Assembly: GCA_937139495.1 (NCBI GenBank)
Contig: CAKZQC010000006.1
Location: 62,001 to 126,000, forward strand
Direction: 5' to 3'
Length of the DNA stretch: 64,000 nt
Origin: an uncultured Saprospiraceae bacterium
Lineage (GTDB): Bacteria > Bacteroidota > Bacteroidia > Chitinophagales > Saprospiraceae
Below are positions 52,981 through 62,365 of the stretch, one piece after another. The position numbers were made by a program, and so were the translations under genes. The notes under the pieces are model-generated. The model saw only the letters and a list, made by a program, of their open reading frames with translations. It was not told the DNA's origin and searched no databases. Every line of letters begins with the position of its first letter. Position 1 is the stretch's first letter.

Positions 52981-55900
52981 CTAATTCAACGCCTGTTCGA
53001 GTTGTGCTAGTAATTTTTGAGCAGCTTGCTGCTGGTCTTGCCACCACTCGCTAGACCACACCCTCAGAGAAGCAATTTGCTTGGCTTGTAGATAGTTTTT
53101 TGTATAAATTTCCCAAGCATAAGCCGCTGCACCATTGTGCTGCGTCATGGTGTCATAATACAAGGCTACTTGCAGCTTTTGGTCTGCATCTAGTATTGCC
53201 AAAGGCAATACAAAACCATCATAATTGTAATTGGCAACCAAAGTATAATTAGATAACTTTTGTTCCAAAAAATCGACAATATGCTGCTCAAAACTAGCTG
53301 CTTGTGCTAGCACAGGAAAGGCGGTGGAATGCTTAGTAGTGGCATACTCTTCTAGCAAATCTAATATAGCCTGTCGAGTACTATCGTCTTGGTTGGCTAC
53401 GGCATTGGCATACGCCAAATAAGCATAAAAAATACCTTTGCCTCTATTGCCTGTTTTAAGTATATCGAGTTTGTAGTTTTGATAATAAGCAGGCGGTATA
53501 GAGGTAAACAAGCGAATATTTTGCTTGGCTCTCGTAATCCATACATTGAGCAAACGATAACCGTTTTCTTGATTGATAGAACCAAATTGCTGCAAAAAAT
53601 TGCCTGCCTCATCGACCCCAAAAGTAGTAGAAAGCAACATGGTATCTCGTTCTTCGCCTTGCAAGTTTTCGATGCTCTTTACGAATAAACCTTGTTGGAA
53701 CAGTTGCTCCAAAGCCACGCCATCTTCTGGCTGTTGTGTGGCTCTTTCTTGTATTTTTTGCAATATCAAATTGCGTTGGTAGCTATTGAGTGTTGCCACT
53801 CCAATCGTATTTTTGGAGGGCTGAGTTTTTGCCCAATCCACCAAATAATTGACAATAGCAGTCGCTTCTTGCTCGTTGGTGTGTTGGCTATAGATTCCAT
53901 TGACAGCTACTACTGTTATGGGTGTTGTGTTGGGCGTATCGCAGCAGTATTGCAAGCGATTGGCATAAAAAGCAGCATTCGAAAAATCAAATAAATAAGG
54001 ATGCTCCGAACGATAATGCACCTGCAAGGCAGTGGTTTCGAACTCGCCTTTGGCTAGGCTCAATTCGAGCAGCGATTCGGAACTAGCCAAGTAATCTAGG
54101 CTGTCTTGTTCGAAGGAAGCAGTAGCCCAAATGTCTTCTTTTCGAGGTTTTATTTTTTTCTCAAAGGCAGGGATTTCTTGAAAATAATCAATGGGCGGCA
54201 TCTGTTGGCTATCGCCAGCTACCAATTGATATTTGCCTCGAATAGCGGCACAAAAAGTATCTTCGATACGGAGTTGGCTCGCCTCATCAAATAGTACCAA
54301 ATCAAACAAACCTGCTTTTAGGGGGAGGATTGCTGAACAGACATTGGGGCTAACCAAAACGACTGGAAAGAAGCACTGAAATAGTCGAGGAGCTACGCCC
54401 ACCATAGTTCTCAAGCTATTGCGTCGAACACCATTGTTACGCTTGTTGTAGAGGTCGTACAGTGTGCGAGGAGCTTGTTTTGTATGAAATTTTTGTACTT
54501 GTCGAGTTTGTTCTCCTCTCCAATATTGGAGTGTATGCGGCACCAGCATTTTCTGAAAAAGTGCCAACTCTTGGACATAGCTGCTGCGAGCTAAAGTATA
54601 ACTGGCTTCGTCAGGAATATTGCCTTCTTGATGCTGTTTGAGTAGGGCGTTGAGGTACCAACTCTCAAAGCTTTTTTGCCAATCTGGCGGATTGATTTCA
54701 ATCAATTGTTCTATGACGGCACGTTGTGCATTCGTTAGGCTCAACCAAAAGTATTTGAGGGCATGATAGTCGCCAAAATTTTCAAACTTAGCTTGTAGTT
54801 TTTTTAGATTTACTTCCAATCCTTCAAGCTGTTTGTGGCGCTTACGAATTTGACTACTCACAAATTTGAAACGAACTTTGAATACATCACTTTTCGCAAA
54901 GTTACGCTCAAATACATCTAAATGCTGTGTTACCTCTTGTACTTTTGTATTGAAATTGATGTGCTTATAGATATTGCTTGGACTCAGTTCGTTGACCAAA
55001 TCTCGAATCACTGGCCCTCTCGATTCATGCCATTCATAGACCTGCGATTGATAGGCTTCTATATTTTTGTGGAGTTTTTCAAATATCAAATTATTGTGGT
55101 CGCTGATGTCCTCAAATTTGAAATCAAAATAACGATAACGTGCATGTAGTTTTTGTATTTCAATATAGATTTGTAGGACGGTCGCTTTGTCTTGATCTAG
55201 CTTTTTGTACTTGTCGCTCACACTTTTGAGCAGCCCTCTATAAAACCCCTTGTTGGTATTGAAATAATACTTACTATCGCTCAATCCACCTTCAATAATG
55301 TCGGTAGCTTTGCTAGTCAATGCCAATTTTTTGAGATAAATATCTTCGTAATGCTGCTCCAATAAATTTTCGTATTCGTACAAATACGTTAACATATCCC
55401 GTTGAGCAGATTGTACTACTTTAGATAAATTCTGGAGCGATTCGTGGATATTTTTTTCTACTTGCACCACGTTTACCTGCTGAAAGAAATGATCTTCTAA
55501 GGCGTTGAGTGGATGTTGCATCGTTCCCAACTTTTTGAACAGGTATTCGCTTTCACTCAAGACACTTTTGACCGCTTGATACTCGGTGGGCGTGAACTTG
55601 AATTGACGAGCGTTGATACGGTCGCCAATAGGCGTTATATCTTCCATCTTGTTGTTTGCCAACAACTGCCCAACGAGATTGCTAAACGTAGCATCGCCTG
55701 ACAGCGGCACGTGCATTTGTTCGTGGTATTGTTGGAGTTGTTGGACATGGTTGGTGCAGCTGCGCAGCAATCGAATAAATGTAGGAGAGGGCTGATAAGT
55801 GGCATGCTGTTGTTTGGCTCTAGCCCGAACACTATCGACCACTTTGGTTCTATCTCTGTGAGTATCTTCGATGACAACCGCCAGCTCACTTAGCCCTAAT

Positions 55901-56982
55901 TCTTGTAGCTCTTTATAAATATCATTTAGAGCTGTTTTTTTGTTGCAAACCACCAAACAAGTCCCTGCATTGGAGATGGTATTGGCGATAACGCCTGCTA
56001 GTGTTTTGCTTTTTCCGCTACCGGGAGCTCCTTCTATGAGTACATTTTTTCCTTGGTCGAGCAGGTGCAATACTTTTTGTTGGCTAGGGTCTGTTTCTAG
56101 CAAACTAACGGCGTGTTTCATATAAGCAGAATCGCCCTTGGGGAGTGCGTCTTGTACTTGTGTTATTTGTGTGTTTAGTTTGTCCAGATTTGCCGAAAAA
56201 GAAGCAATATCCTTGAGGATAGCTCGCTTGGAAGGCGGAAACAGACCCAATATCCCCGACCAAAGCACCGTAGGTGCTTCTAGGGACATAGCGACTGTTT
56301 TTGCTGCCGATGGCAATGCCAAAATAGGCTGATCAAGTGCTGCTCTAAACGTAGTTTTGATAGTGGCTGCTAGGGTAGGGACGAGCTGTTGCAATTGGTC
56401 AAAAACAAGCTGTACAAGTTCCTCTTTGTCAATAATCCAATCTTCTAATAATTGATCGGATATAGGAGGCAATTGTATTTTGGCTTGACGCAATACGTAA
56501 GCATCTAGCACGGGATTGGGGACTACACCAAAATCCTCGCTACGCTTGATGTGCCATTGCTCGGCATGACCCAAATTACGTACTAAATCTAGCGACCAAA
56601 TGAACAAGGGGGCTTGAATAATTTTGCTGCTGTCGATGGGGTCACGCATCAGCAAAATCGGAAACCCAAACCCAAAGGTAGAACGCCCGTGCTCCTCCAA
56701 ATGGTCTTTGTTTTCGATAGCAATATTGTGCAGCTTATGCAGCAAATGTTGTTGTGTGCCATTGGGAGTATTCCCAACCGAAATCGTACAGTCAAAGTTG
56801 GGACGGCTCAACAGCAGTTGTATAAATTGATTGGACAAATCGGAGGTCAAACCATCTAATTGAGCGGCATCTATACTAGCCGAATGTTGTTCGGGTAGGG
56901 CGTGCAGATAAATAGAAGGGCGGTTGCCAATGGCAAGTTTTTGTTGGAGATTATCCAAAAAATGTAGGTCAGTTGGTTGCAT
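52981..56982 (-). CDS. Large superfamily 1 DNA/RNA helicase with degenerate nuclease-like C-terminus
   Basis: 1333 residues, cytoplasmic. Motif I is EGAPGSGKSKT near 317-326. Motif II is LVLFDEASQLR near 897. Later motifs are VHYRSEHPYLF near 990, SIENLQGEERDTMLLST and VWITRAKQNIRLF. A long coiled insert (about 500-860) separates the two halves, as in AAA_11/AAA_12 and DUF4011-type helicases. The last 105 residues (from FEQHIVDFLEQKL) match the position and outline of the small endonuclease domain that ends many of these proteins, with RVWSSEWWQDQQQA close to the family end. The acidic catalytic residues expected in this domain appear replaced (FVLPLAILDAD, LQVALYYDT). The role is unclear; some relatives act in anti-phage systems. 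Confidence 0.85.
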   Translation of the reverse strand: MQPTDLHFLDNLQQKLAIGNRPSIYLHALPEQHSASIDAAQLDGLTSDLSNQFIQLLLSRPNFDCTISVGNTPNGTQQHLLHKLHNIAIENKDHLEEHGRSTFGFGFPILLMRDPIDSSKIIQAPLFIWSLDLVRNLGHAEQWHIKRSEDFGVVPNPVLDAYVLRQAKIQLPPISDQLLEDWIIDKEELVQLVFDQLQQLVPTLAATIKTTFRAALDQPILALPSAAKTVAMSLEAPTVLWSGILGLFPPSKRAILKDIASFSANLDKLNTQITQVQDALPKGDSAYMKHAVSLLETDPSQQKVLHLLDQGKNVLIEGAPGSGKSKTLAGVIANTISNAGTCLVVCNKKTALNDIYKELQELGLSELAVVIEDTHRDRTKVVDSVRARAKQQHATYQPSPTFIRLLRSCTNHVQQLQQYHEQMHVPLSGDATFSNLVGQLLANNKMEDITPIGDRINARQFKFTPTEYQAVKSVLSESEYLFKKLGTMQHPLNALEDHFFQQVNVVQVEKNIHESLQNLSKVVQSAQRDMLTYLYEYENLLEQHYEDIYLKKLALTSKATDIIEGGLSDSKYYFNTNKGFYRGLLKSVSDKYKKLDQDKATVLQIYIEIQKLHARYRYFDFKFEDISDHNNLIFEKLHKNIEAYQSQVYEWHESRGPVIRDLVNELSPSNIYKHINFNTKVQEVTQHLDVFERNFAKSDVFKVRFKFVSSQIRKRHKQLEGLEVNLKKLQAKFENFGDYHALKYFWLSLTNAQRAVIEQLIEINPPDWQKSFESWYLNALLKQHQEGNIPDEASYTLARSSYVQELALFQKMLVPHTLQYWRGEQTRQVQKFHTKQAPRTLYDLYNKRNNGVRRNSLRTMVGVAPRLFQCFFPVVLVSPNVCSAILPLKAGLFDLVLFDEASQLRIEDTFCAAIRGKYQLVAGDSQQMPPIDYFQEIPAFEKKIKPRKEDIWATASFEQDSLDYLASSESLLELSLAKGEFETTALQVHYRSEHPYLFDFSNAAFYANRLQYCCDTPNTTPITVVAVNGIYSQHTNEQEATAIVNYLVDWAKTQPSKNTIGVATLNSYQRNLILQKIQERATQQPEDGVALEQLFQQGLFVKSIENLQGEERDTMLLSTTFGVDEAGNFLQQFGSINQENGYRLLNVWITRAKQNIRLFTSIPPAYYQNYKLDILKTGNRGKGIFYAYLAYANAVANQDDSTRQAILDLLEEYATTKHSTAFPVLAQAASFEQHIVDFLEQKLSNYTLVANYNYDGFVLPLAILDADQKLQVALYYDTMTQHNGAAAYAWEIYTKNYLQAKQIASLRVWSSEWWQDQQQAAQKLLAQLEQALN

Positions 56983-57016
56983 AGGTTGTGGCTTGCTGAA
57001 AGAGGGAATTAACTAA

Positions 57017-57031
57017 TTAGACATACTCTAA
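57017..57031 (-). repeat. Copy of the dispersed 15-bp near-palindrome
   Basis: TTAGACATACTCTAA on the plus strand, one mismatch from the consensus, in the 51-base gap between the helicase start and the M48 peptidase stop. Confidence 0.7.
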
Positions 57032-57033
57032 GG

Positions 57034-58710
57034 CTAACCTCCATAAATCAACCAAGAAATTACTTTATTATCAGCATTTAACAAAAATAACAGCCCTGTT
57101 TTTTTATAAAAAGCATAATTGCCTTGCACGCTGCTGAGTAAGCGAGTTGGCTCACCATATACTTTTTTGATGTCCGACAAGTGGCTGCCTACGGCTATTC
57201 CTCTAGCGGTTTGCCCCTTATACATCGGTTTGGTCATCAGGAAGCCTTTCATACTGCTCAGGCTGCCACTTGTAGAAACTAGCAGTGCATCAAATTCCTC
57301 TTCTTCGATAGTAACCAATAAAGTAGAAGGACGCTCGTTTGTTTGTTTGCGAATACGAGTCACCGAAAAATCTTCTTGTGCATCAAATAAAGCTTCGAGT
57401 GCCTCGATACCAATATCTGCAATAGTTTCTTCTGAGCCTACAATTTCTTCGATTGCTTTTTTCTGAAAAAGTTTTGCAAATACATTGTTTTGGAGTGCTT
57501 CGAGATTGGCAGTAGCCAGCAATTCATTGTCTGCTTGTGCCGTTTTGAAATCCTGGCGAGCAGTTGCTTTATCACCTTTCGTTCTCTTATTGGCGTAAGC
57601 AATACCACGAGCCAAATAAGCATTGGCGAGCAGTAGTTTTGAAGAGGGTAACTGTATGGCTTTGCTCGCAAACCCAATCGCCAAATCGTGTTCTTGCAGT
57701 AGCGAATGCACAAGTGCCAAATTGATATAAGCAGCGGTGTAGTTGGGGTCTAGTTGTACGGATTTTTGTAGCTTGACTAAGGATTTTTGCAGCAATTTTT
57801 TGCGCAATACTTTGGTATCTATGCTGGTTCCTTTAGTGCCTGTCGGTTGTAGGCGTGTCGTCCAGTCGATACCCAATGGATAGATAAATTGTAGCTCTTC
57901 GGGCGTATAGTAGCCCAATGCTTGTTGAGCCAGTGCTACGCCTGCATTGTTGTACATTTCTCTGCTCGGAAACGTCTCGATAATATAATCGTAGCAAATG
58001 CCTGCTTTCTCGTATTCTTCAACCAAGTTCAGCACATTGGCAGCCTGAAAAACAGGCAACAAACGCTGTAGCATTTTTTGCGAATTGCTATAAATAGCCT
58101 TACGGTCTTGTAGCGAAGGGTAGCCGTCGAGCTTATCGTCTAGTGACAAAGCCGTATAAAGTGTATCAAAAAAAGCAGGCGTAGCCGCCAAGGTATTGTA
58201 TCCTGCCAAATACCCAAAAATACCGCCATAATAATCGGCTTGAGCTTCCATTTTGGCTCTATTCTCATTGTCATACATACCTTGCTTGACCTGTTTTTTG
58301 ATGTCCGTCTTCGGATTAGCTTTACCGAAAGCATGCTGCCAGCCGTGTCCCTTGTAGAAATGAGCCAATTCATGTCCGATTACGGCAGCCATTACATTGA
58401 TAGAATCTTTCCCGAATTTAGTTGCCAAATCATAAATTCCTTCGCCAAAATGTATCGTATTTCGTTTGGGATTATAATAGGCATTGTAGTAGGGGGCTTT
58501 GCCTTCGTTATAGACAAATTCGAGTACAGGCGGTTGTCGATAATCTTGCACGGAAGTGCTAATGTCTTGGTATATTTTTTCGATTAATGCCGCTTTTTTT
58601 TGCTGATAGTCGGTCTTTGTATTGGTGGTGCTGCCAGCACTTAATAGAAAGCTACTGCTAGCGATTGCACCAGCAAAAAAAAGAGAAGAATAGTATTTTT
58701 TTTTAGTCAT
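57034..58710 (-). CDS. M48-type zinc metallopeptidase with TPR repeats
   Basis: 558 residues with a signal-like N-terminus (YYSSLFFAGAIASSSFLLSAG). The zinc site is HELAH near 109-113 (VIGHELAHFYKGHG), with the third ligand in EAQADYYGGIFGYLAG. Several TPR-like units follow (about 200-400), then a beta-rich C-terminal part (YGEPTRLLSSVQGNYAFYKK). BepA-type proteins share an M48 domain with TPRs and act in outer-membrane quality control, so a similar periplasmic role is plausible. Its stop is 51 bases from the helicase start; Lgt is 14 bases upstream. Confidence 0.85.
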   Translation of the reverse strand: MTKKKYYSSLFFAGAIASSSFLLSAGSTTNTKTDYQQKKAALIEKIYQDISTSVQDYRQPPVLEFVYNEGKAPYYNAYYNPKRNTIHFGEGIYDLATKFGKDSINVMAAVIGHELAHFYKGHGWQHAFGKANPKTDIKKQVKQGMYDNENRAKMEAQADYYGGIFGYLAGYNTLAATPAFFDTLYTALSLDDKLDGYPSLQDRKAIYSNSQKMLQRLLPVFQAANVLNLVEEYEKAGICYDYIIETFPSREMYNNAGVALAQQALGYYTPEELQFIYPLGIDWTTRLQPTGTKGTSIDTKVLRKKLLQKSLVKLQKSVQLDPNYTAAYINLALVHSLLQEHDLAIGFASKAIQLPSSKLLLANAYLARGIAYANKRTKGDKATARQDFKTAQADNELLATANLEALQNNVFAKLFQKKAIEEIVGSEETIADIGIEALEALFDAQEDFSVTRIRKQTNERPSTLLVTIEEEEFDALLVSTSGSLSSMKGFLMTKPMYKGQTARGIAVGSHLSDIKKVYGEPTRLLSSVQGNYAFYKKTGLLFLLNADNKVISWLIYGG

Positions 58711-58723
58711 GTTGTATTGTGAT

Positions 58724-59566
58724 TTATTCGTCTAAAATAGGGCTTTGGGTAGGTTGTTGACGGGTATAGTACGCCAAAATAATACCCCCAATTATCATTG
58801 GTAAACTCAATAGTTGAGCCATATTAATGATGCTGTCAGGATCAAAAACATAGTGTTCTTTGATGAATTCCATACAGAAACGGAGGGTACCCAATATCGT
58901 CAATCCAACTGCAAAAATGTGACCATCTTTTACGGTGTTTCGCTTTTTGGCGTAATACCAATTCATGAAAATGAACAAACCCATATAGACAATGAATCCA
59001 TAGAGTTGGACAGGGTGACGAGGAGTTGTACCCGTAGGTGGCGGAAGTTTGTCAAAAACAACTGCCCATGCACCATCAAAGGGAGCACCCAATATTTCGG
59101 AGTTCATGAAATTGCCCAATCGAATGGAAGCCAAGCAGATACCAGAAATCAATGCCGCTCTATCCAAGAACCACAAAATGGGTTTACCTGTACGTTTGGA
59201 TAGTATCCAATAGGCGATAATCAAGCCAAGCATGGCACCATGAGAAGCTAATCCACGAAAACCTGTGAACTCAAATTCGGGGCTGAATTTGAAGGGGAGC
59301 AGTATCTCGGCAGGGTGCTGGGAGAAGTATTCAAATTCGTAAAAAAGACAGTTGCCAATACGAGCACCGAGTATGGTTCCCACCACAGAGTAGAGCAGCA
59401 AACTATCTAGTATATCCAGATTGACTTTGTCTTGCACGAACTGTTTGCGAAGCATAAAAAAACCGACAATAAACCCTACTGCAAAAAGTAAAGAATACCA
59501 ACGTAAGGCAAAACCGCCTAAATGGGCGATAATAGGGTCTGGACCCCAATGGATAACAGCTAACAT
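58724..59566 (-). CDS. lgt: Prolipoprotein diacylglyceryl transferase
   Basis: 280-residue inner-membrane enzyme that attaches diacylglycerol to the lipobox cysteine of lipoproteins, the first step in their maturation. About seven TM segments. The signature is IRLGNFMNSEILGAPFDGAW near 146-165, and the active-site text GYFGLR-like block appears as TGFRGLASHGAMLGLI. LRFCMEFIKEHY near the end is also typical. Several lipoproteins in this window (the Kunitz and CapA-like proteins) would be substrates. A TAGCTGTT/AACAGCTA inverted repeat lies in its leader (59582-59611). Confidence 0.95.
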   Translation of the reverse strand: MLAVIHWGPDPIIAHLGGFALRWYSLLFAVGFIVGFFMLRKQFVQDKVNLDILDSLLLYSVVGTILGARIGNCLFYEFEYFSQHPAEILLPFKFSPEFEFTGFRGLASHGAMLGLIIAYWILSKRTGKPILWFLDRAALISGICLASIRLGNFMNSEILGAPFDGAWAVVFDKLPPPTGTTPRHPVQLYGFIVYMGLFIFMNWYYAKKRNTVKDGHIFAVGLTILGTLRFCMEFIKEHYVFDPDSIINMAQLLSLPMIIGGIILAYYTRQQPTQSPILDE

Positions 59567-59792
59567 AGCTTTGGTGGTTATTAGCTGTTTGTTTATGGCA
59601 AATAACAGCTATTCATTTGAATAAAAAAACTTAGAAATAGAGACTTTTAGCTAGCGTTGCTCTGATAAGACCGCTTTGTTGTAAGATACTAGACGTTAGA
59701 CTGCCAACAATAGCTTCTTATTCCTTTACGAATACTTATTCTAAGAGCATGTTCCTAATAAGGAATTTTAGCTATCAGACAAAAGTGTACAT

Positions 59793-59871
59793 TAGAGGTT
59801 ATTACGAATTTCTGTCTTTCCTTGCTACTCAAAAAAATCTATCTCGCCAACTCTATTCGTAATAACCTCTA
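59793..59871. mobile_element. Short MITE-like element
   Basis: 79 bp with perfect 17-bp terminal inverted repeats TAGAGGTTATTACGAAT. The right end is identical to the right end of the element at 43676-43692. The interior has no ORF and differs. No flanking duplication beyond a possible TA is clear. Confidence 0.6.
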
Positions 59872-59920
59872 TTATCTAAGATAAAATAAAATCAAAGATA
59901 GTTCTTAAAATTGCTACCAC

Positions 59921-59963
59921 AAAAAAAAGCGACTACAGACAAGATTAGTTGTCAATAGTCGCT
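59921..59963 (-). terminator. Terminator of the flavin reductase unit
   Basis: On the minus strand AGCGACTA...GACAA pairs with TTGTC...TAGTCGCT, followed by eight T. It lies 22 bases past the stop. Confidence 0.88.
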
Positions 59964-59984
59964 GATATTAGTAGTTGATTTTGC

Positions 59985-60527
59985 TTAAAATTCTAAGAAC
60001 TCTATTACTTGTTGTTGAATTGCTCTTTGAGTGCCTTCATCTATTAGTTCGTCTTCTTTGACGAGCTGTTCGATATTGGAAACAGGCAGACGATTGGGCA
60101 GGATATGAATACCCAAATAGCTCAAATAACCAGTCATATATTCCATGCCTCTAGAGCAACCGCCTCGCCCAGCAGATACACCAGTCAGGGCTGCTTTTTT
60201 GCCCCCCTTGAACGTTTCGTTGTACTTTCTGACGGAACAAGCATCTATAAATAGCTTGAAAATACCAGCTGCTCCACCATTGTACTCAGGGAGTACAATA
60301 TAGAATTTGTTAGCGGCGACCATATATTCATCTTGAATTTCGGCGAGTGCTTTGCTTTGCCCATCTTCCGAATACATCTTTGTGTGTACCATGTCATCAG
60401 GCAAATCCAATAAGCTAAAAAATTGTACTTCTTCTTCTGCTTGTTCTACCAATAAGCCATAAATATAGTCGGCAATTAGTTTGGTTCGGCTTCCTTCTCG
60501 GTTGGTTCCTGCGAGTACGGTTATCAT
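59985..60527 (-). CDS. NADPH-dependent FMN reductase-type flavoprotein
   Basis: 180-residue flavodoxin-like enzyme. The phosphate-binding start is VLAGTNREGSRTKLIADYI. The second flavin motif is LPEYNGGAAGIFKLFIDAC near 78-96. SAGRGGCSRGMEYM near 117-130 is the third. These proteins reduce FMN, quinones or azo dyes with NADPH. Short for the family but complete. It follows the DUF975-like gene by 45 bases. Confidence 0.9.
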   Translation of the reverse strand: MITVLAGTNREGSRTKLIADYIYGLLVEQAEEEVQFFSLLDLPDDMVHTKMYSEDGQSKALAEIQDEYMVAANKFYIVLPEYNGGAAGIFKLFIDACSVRKYNETFKGGKKAALTGVSAGRGGCSRGMEYMTGYLSYLGIHILPNRLPVSNIEQLVKEDELIDEGTQRAIQQQVIEFLEF

Positions 60528-60572
60528 ATTTAGTCTATTTTTGTTTTTGTCAAAAGGTAAATTGGTTTTGGA

Positions 60573-61205
60573 TTAAAAATCAGTAACTAAGTGGTCTGCC
60601 AACTGGTCAAATTCATTGTCGTCCTCGTCTCCTTTCAAATCTTGGAAGAATTTGTAAACGGCCACATTCATGAAAGGAACAAGCCAAAGGAAACCAATTC
60701 CTAAGGTAAAGATAGCTAGAATTGCCCAGCCTAAAAACTTGAGGTGCAAGTAAAACAAACGCATACGATGTCCGTCCATCATTTCTCTACTTTCGCGCAA
60801 TGCGTCCATAAACGGAATATCTTTGTCTTTGGCTAAGATATAGAAAGTCATGCTATAGCTATAACCTGCCATAATGCCGGGTATAATGAATAATAAAGTC
60901 CATAATAGTATAAATATCATCATGACAATATAGGCTAAACAACTGCGAACAAAGTCGTTGAATCCACTAAAAAGTTGCTCGATATTAGGGTTGTCTCTGT
61001 TGTTTAGGCTAATGATGAAATAAGTGAACCCAAGCATGAATGGACCCGCAATTAGAAAAGAAAGATTCCCGATGTATGGAATCATACCTAATATATTGAC
61101 CAAAAACATGTATATAAAGGTAGTACCTGCAGCAATGCCCCATTGTCCTGTCATGGTTGCTTTTGCTTCATCGTAGAATTCTTGGTTGGTTTTGAGTGTT
61201 CTCAT
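60573..61205 (-). CDS. DUF975-like membrane protein
   Basis: 210 residues with about five TM segments (for example TTFIYMFLVNILGMIPYIGN, FIISLNNRDNPNIEQLFSGF, LLWTLLFIIPGIMAGYSYSM). The repeated pattern of a loop with LFSGFNDF and a helix with ALRESREMMDGHRMRLFYLH is typical of DUF975 proteins. Function unknown. It lies between the Gre-like and flavin reductase genes, same strand. Confidence 0.8.
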   Translation of the reverse strand: MRTLKTNQEFYDEAKATMTGQWGIAAGTTFIYMFLVNILGMIPYIGNLSFLIAGPFMLGFTYFIISLNNRDNPNIEQLFSGFNDFVRSCLAYIVMMIFILLWTLLFIIPGIMAGYSYSMTFYILAKDKDIPFMDALRESREMMDGHRMRLFYLHLKFLGWAILAIFTLGIGFLWLVPFMNVAVYKFFQDLKGDEDDNEFDQLADHLVTDF

Positions 61206-61234
61206 GGAGTAGTTTTGTTTTTTTTGTGAAAAAA

Positions 61235-61693
61235 TTAAATAATGTGTAAGATAGTAAATTCTTGTTGACGAAATAGAATGCTTTCGCCTACTTTTTTTTG
61301 TAGCAATAGCTGCCCAATAGGCGAAGCCAAGGAAATAGCAAAATAGGGCGTTGTTTCAATAATTATTTTGCCCAAACTGACCCCCAAATAATAAGTACCT
61401 TGGTTGGTTTGTACCAATGCGCCTTGTTGTGCAGTTGAGTAGGTTTGGGTAGGGTCTAGCTGTGCCAATAGTTTTTTGGAATGCAAAACGGTGGCGAGCT
61501 GCTGCATAATTTTATCCTTTTCGAGGTGCAACATAGCCCTGCCTGTTTCGTACTTGTCGCCAACACTGCTTTTGGTTTCGGCACCGAGCGAGTCTTGAAT
61601 GTCGTCCAATCGCTGCTGTATTGTTTGGCGCTTGTCGGCAACTTGTGCCACGCAAGCCGTATGTATGATTTTTTTGGTCATCAAATCAAGCAT
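61235..61693 (-). CDS. GreA/GreB-like elongation factor relative
   Basis: 152 residues. The N-terminal helical half has SVGDKYETGRAMLHLEKDK near 45-63, the motif of the short Gre-like proteins common in this phylum, sometimes mislabelled as acyl-carrier enzymes. The C-terminal half, with VSLGKIIIETTPYFAISLAS and PIGQLLLQKKVGE, resembles the FKBP-like domain of GreA. The expected acidic tip of a true Gre factor is not obvious, so it may act on RNA polymerase in another way. An alternative start is ATG at 61681 (MTKKIIHTACV). Confidence 0.65.
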   Translation of the reverse strand: MLDLMTKKIIHTACVAQVADKRQTIQQRLDDIQDSLGAETKSSVGDKYETGRAMLHLEKDKIMQQLATVLHSKKLLAQLDPTQTYSTAQQGALVQTNQGTYYLGVSLGKIIIETTPYFAISLASPIGQLLLQKKVGESILFRQQEFTILHII

Positions 61694-61843
61694 GAAATAT
61701 AGGGTCTGAAGGGCTGAAAAATAAATAGAACTGCAAAGAACAAAAAAAATATTAAACTAATCGCCTTAGTGGGCTGTTTTTGTAGTCAGTAATCTTTTCT
61801 TTGTGTCAGAATACCTTTTTGAATTTACTAAAATAAACTCTTT

Positions 61844-62365
61844 ATGCCACTATCTGCCATTGTCGCTATCGACCAAAATTATGCTATTGGGAAGGACAAT
61901 ACGATTCCTTGGCACTTGCCCGCAGACTTACGTTATTTCAAAAAAACAACCTTGCACTGTCCGATTATCATGGGCAGAAAATGCTACGAGTCTATTGGGC
62001 GACCATTGCCCCAACGGCTCAATATTGTGATCACTCGCAATCCAGATTATGTGGCGGAAGGCTGCACGGTTGTGCATAGTTTGGCGGAAGCTATACAAGT
62101 AGCTAAATCCAGCAATCCAAGCGAAATATTCTTGATAGGTGGTGGCGAAATATATCGGGAAGGTTTACCGCTTTGCGAGCAAGTTTATTTGACTAAAGTT
62201 GATGTAATTGTGGAAGAATCTACTGTTTTTTTTCCTACGTTGAGTGAGGTAGATTGGCAATTGCACCAAGAAGAAAAGCACGAGGCAGATGAAAAAAATC
62301 CGCACGATTATGCTTTTTGTATCTACAAAAGAATGAACTCCAATGCTCACCAAAAAACTATATAG
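61844..62365 (+). CDS. folA: Dihydrofolate reductase
   Basis: 173-residue enzyme that reduces dihydrofolate with NADPH. It has LSAIVAIDQNYAIGKDNTIP, the catalytic acid in PWHLPADLRYF, the NADPH loop IMGRKCYESIGRPLP and LIGGGEIYREGLPL near 102-115. Complete. The stop TAG is followed directly by the ATG of the next gene, so translation is likely coupled. Confidence 0.96.
   Translation: MPLSAIVAIDQNYAIGKDNTIPWHLPADLRYFKKTTLHCPIIMGRKCYESIGRPLPQRLNIVITRNPDYVAEGCTVVHSLAEAIQVAKSSNPSEIFLIGGGEIYREGLPLCEQVYLTKVDVIVEESTVFFPTLSEVDWQLHQEEKHEADEKNPHDYAFCIYKRMNSNAHQKTI

Larger units (their letters stand above)
59567..59984. other. Intergenic region upstream of lgt
   Basis: 418 bases with no gene. It holds the inverted repeat TAGCTGTT/AACAGCTA at 59582-59611 in the lgt leader, a diverged copy of the 15-bp repeat core (AGAGCATGT near 59744), the short MITE-like element (59793-59871) and the terminator of the flavin reductase gene (59921-59963). 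Confidence 0.6.

Noticed and set aside
52152..58710. Anti-phage defence island
   Set aside because: Apart from the large helicase, the neighbours (TPR, M48 peptidase, lgt, accC) are envelope and housekeeping genes; no integrase, toxin or restriction gene is present.
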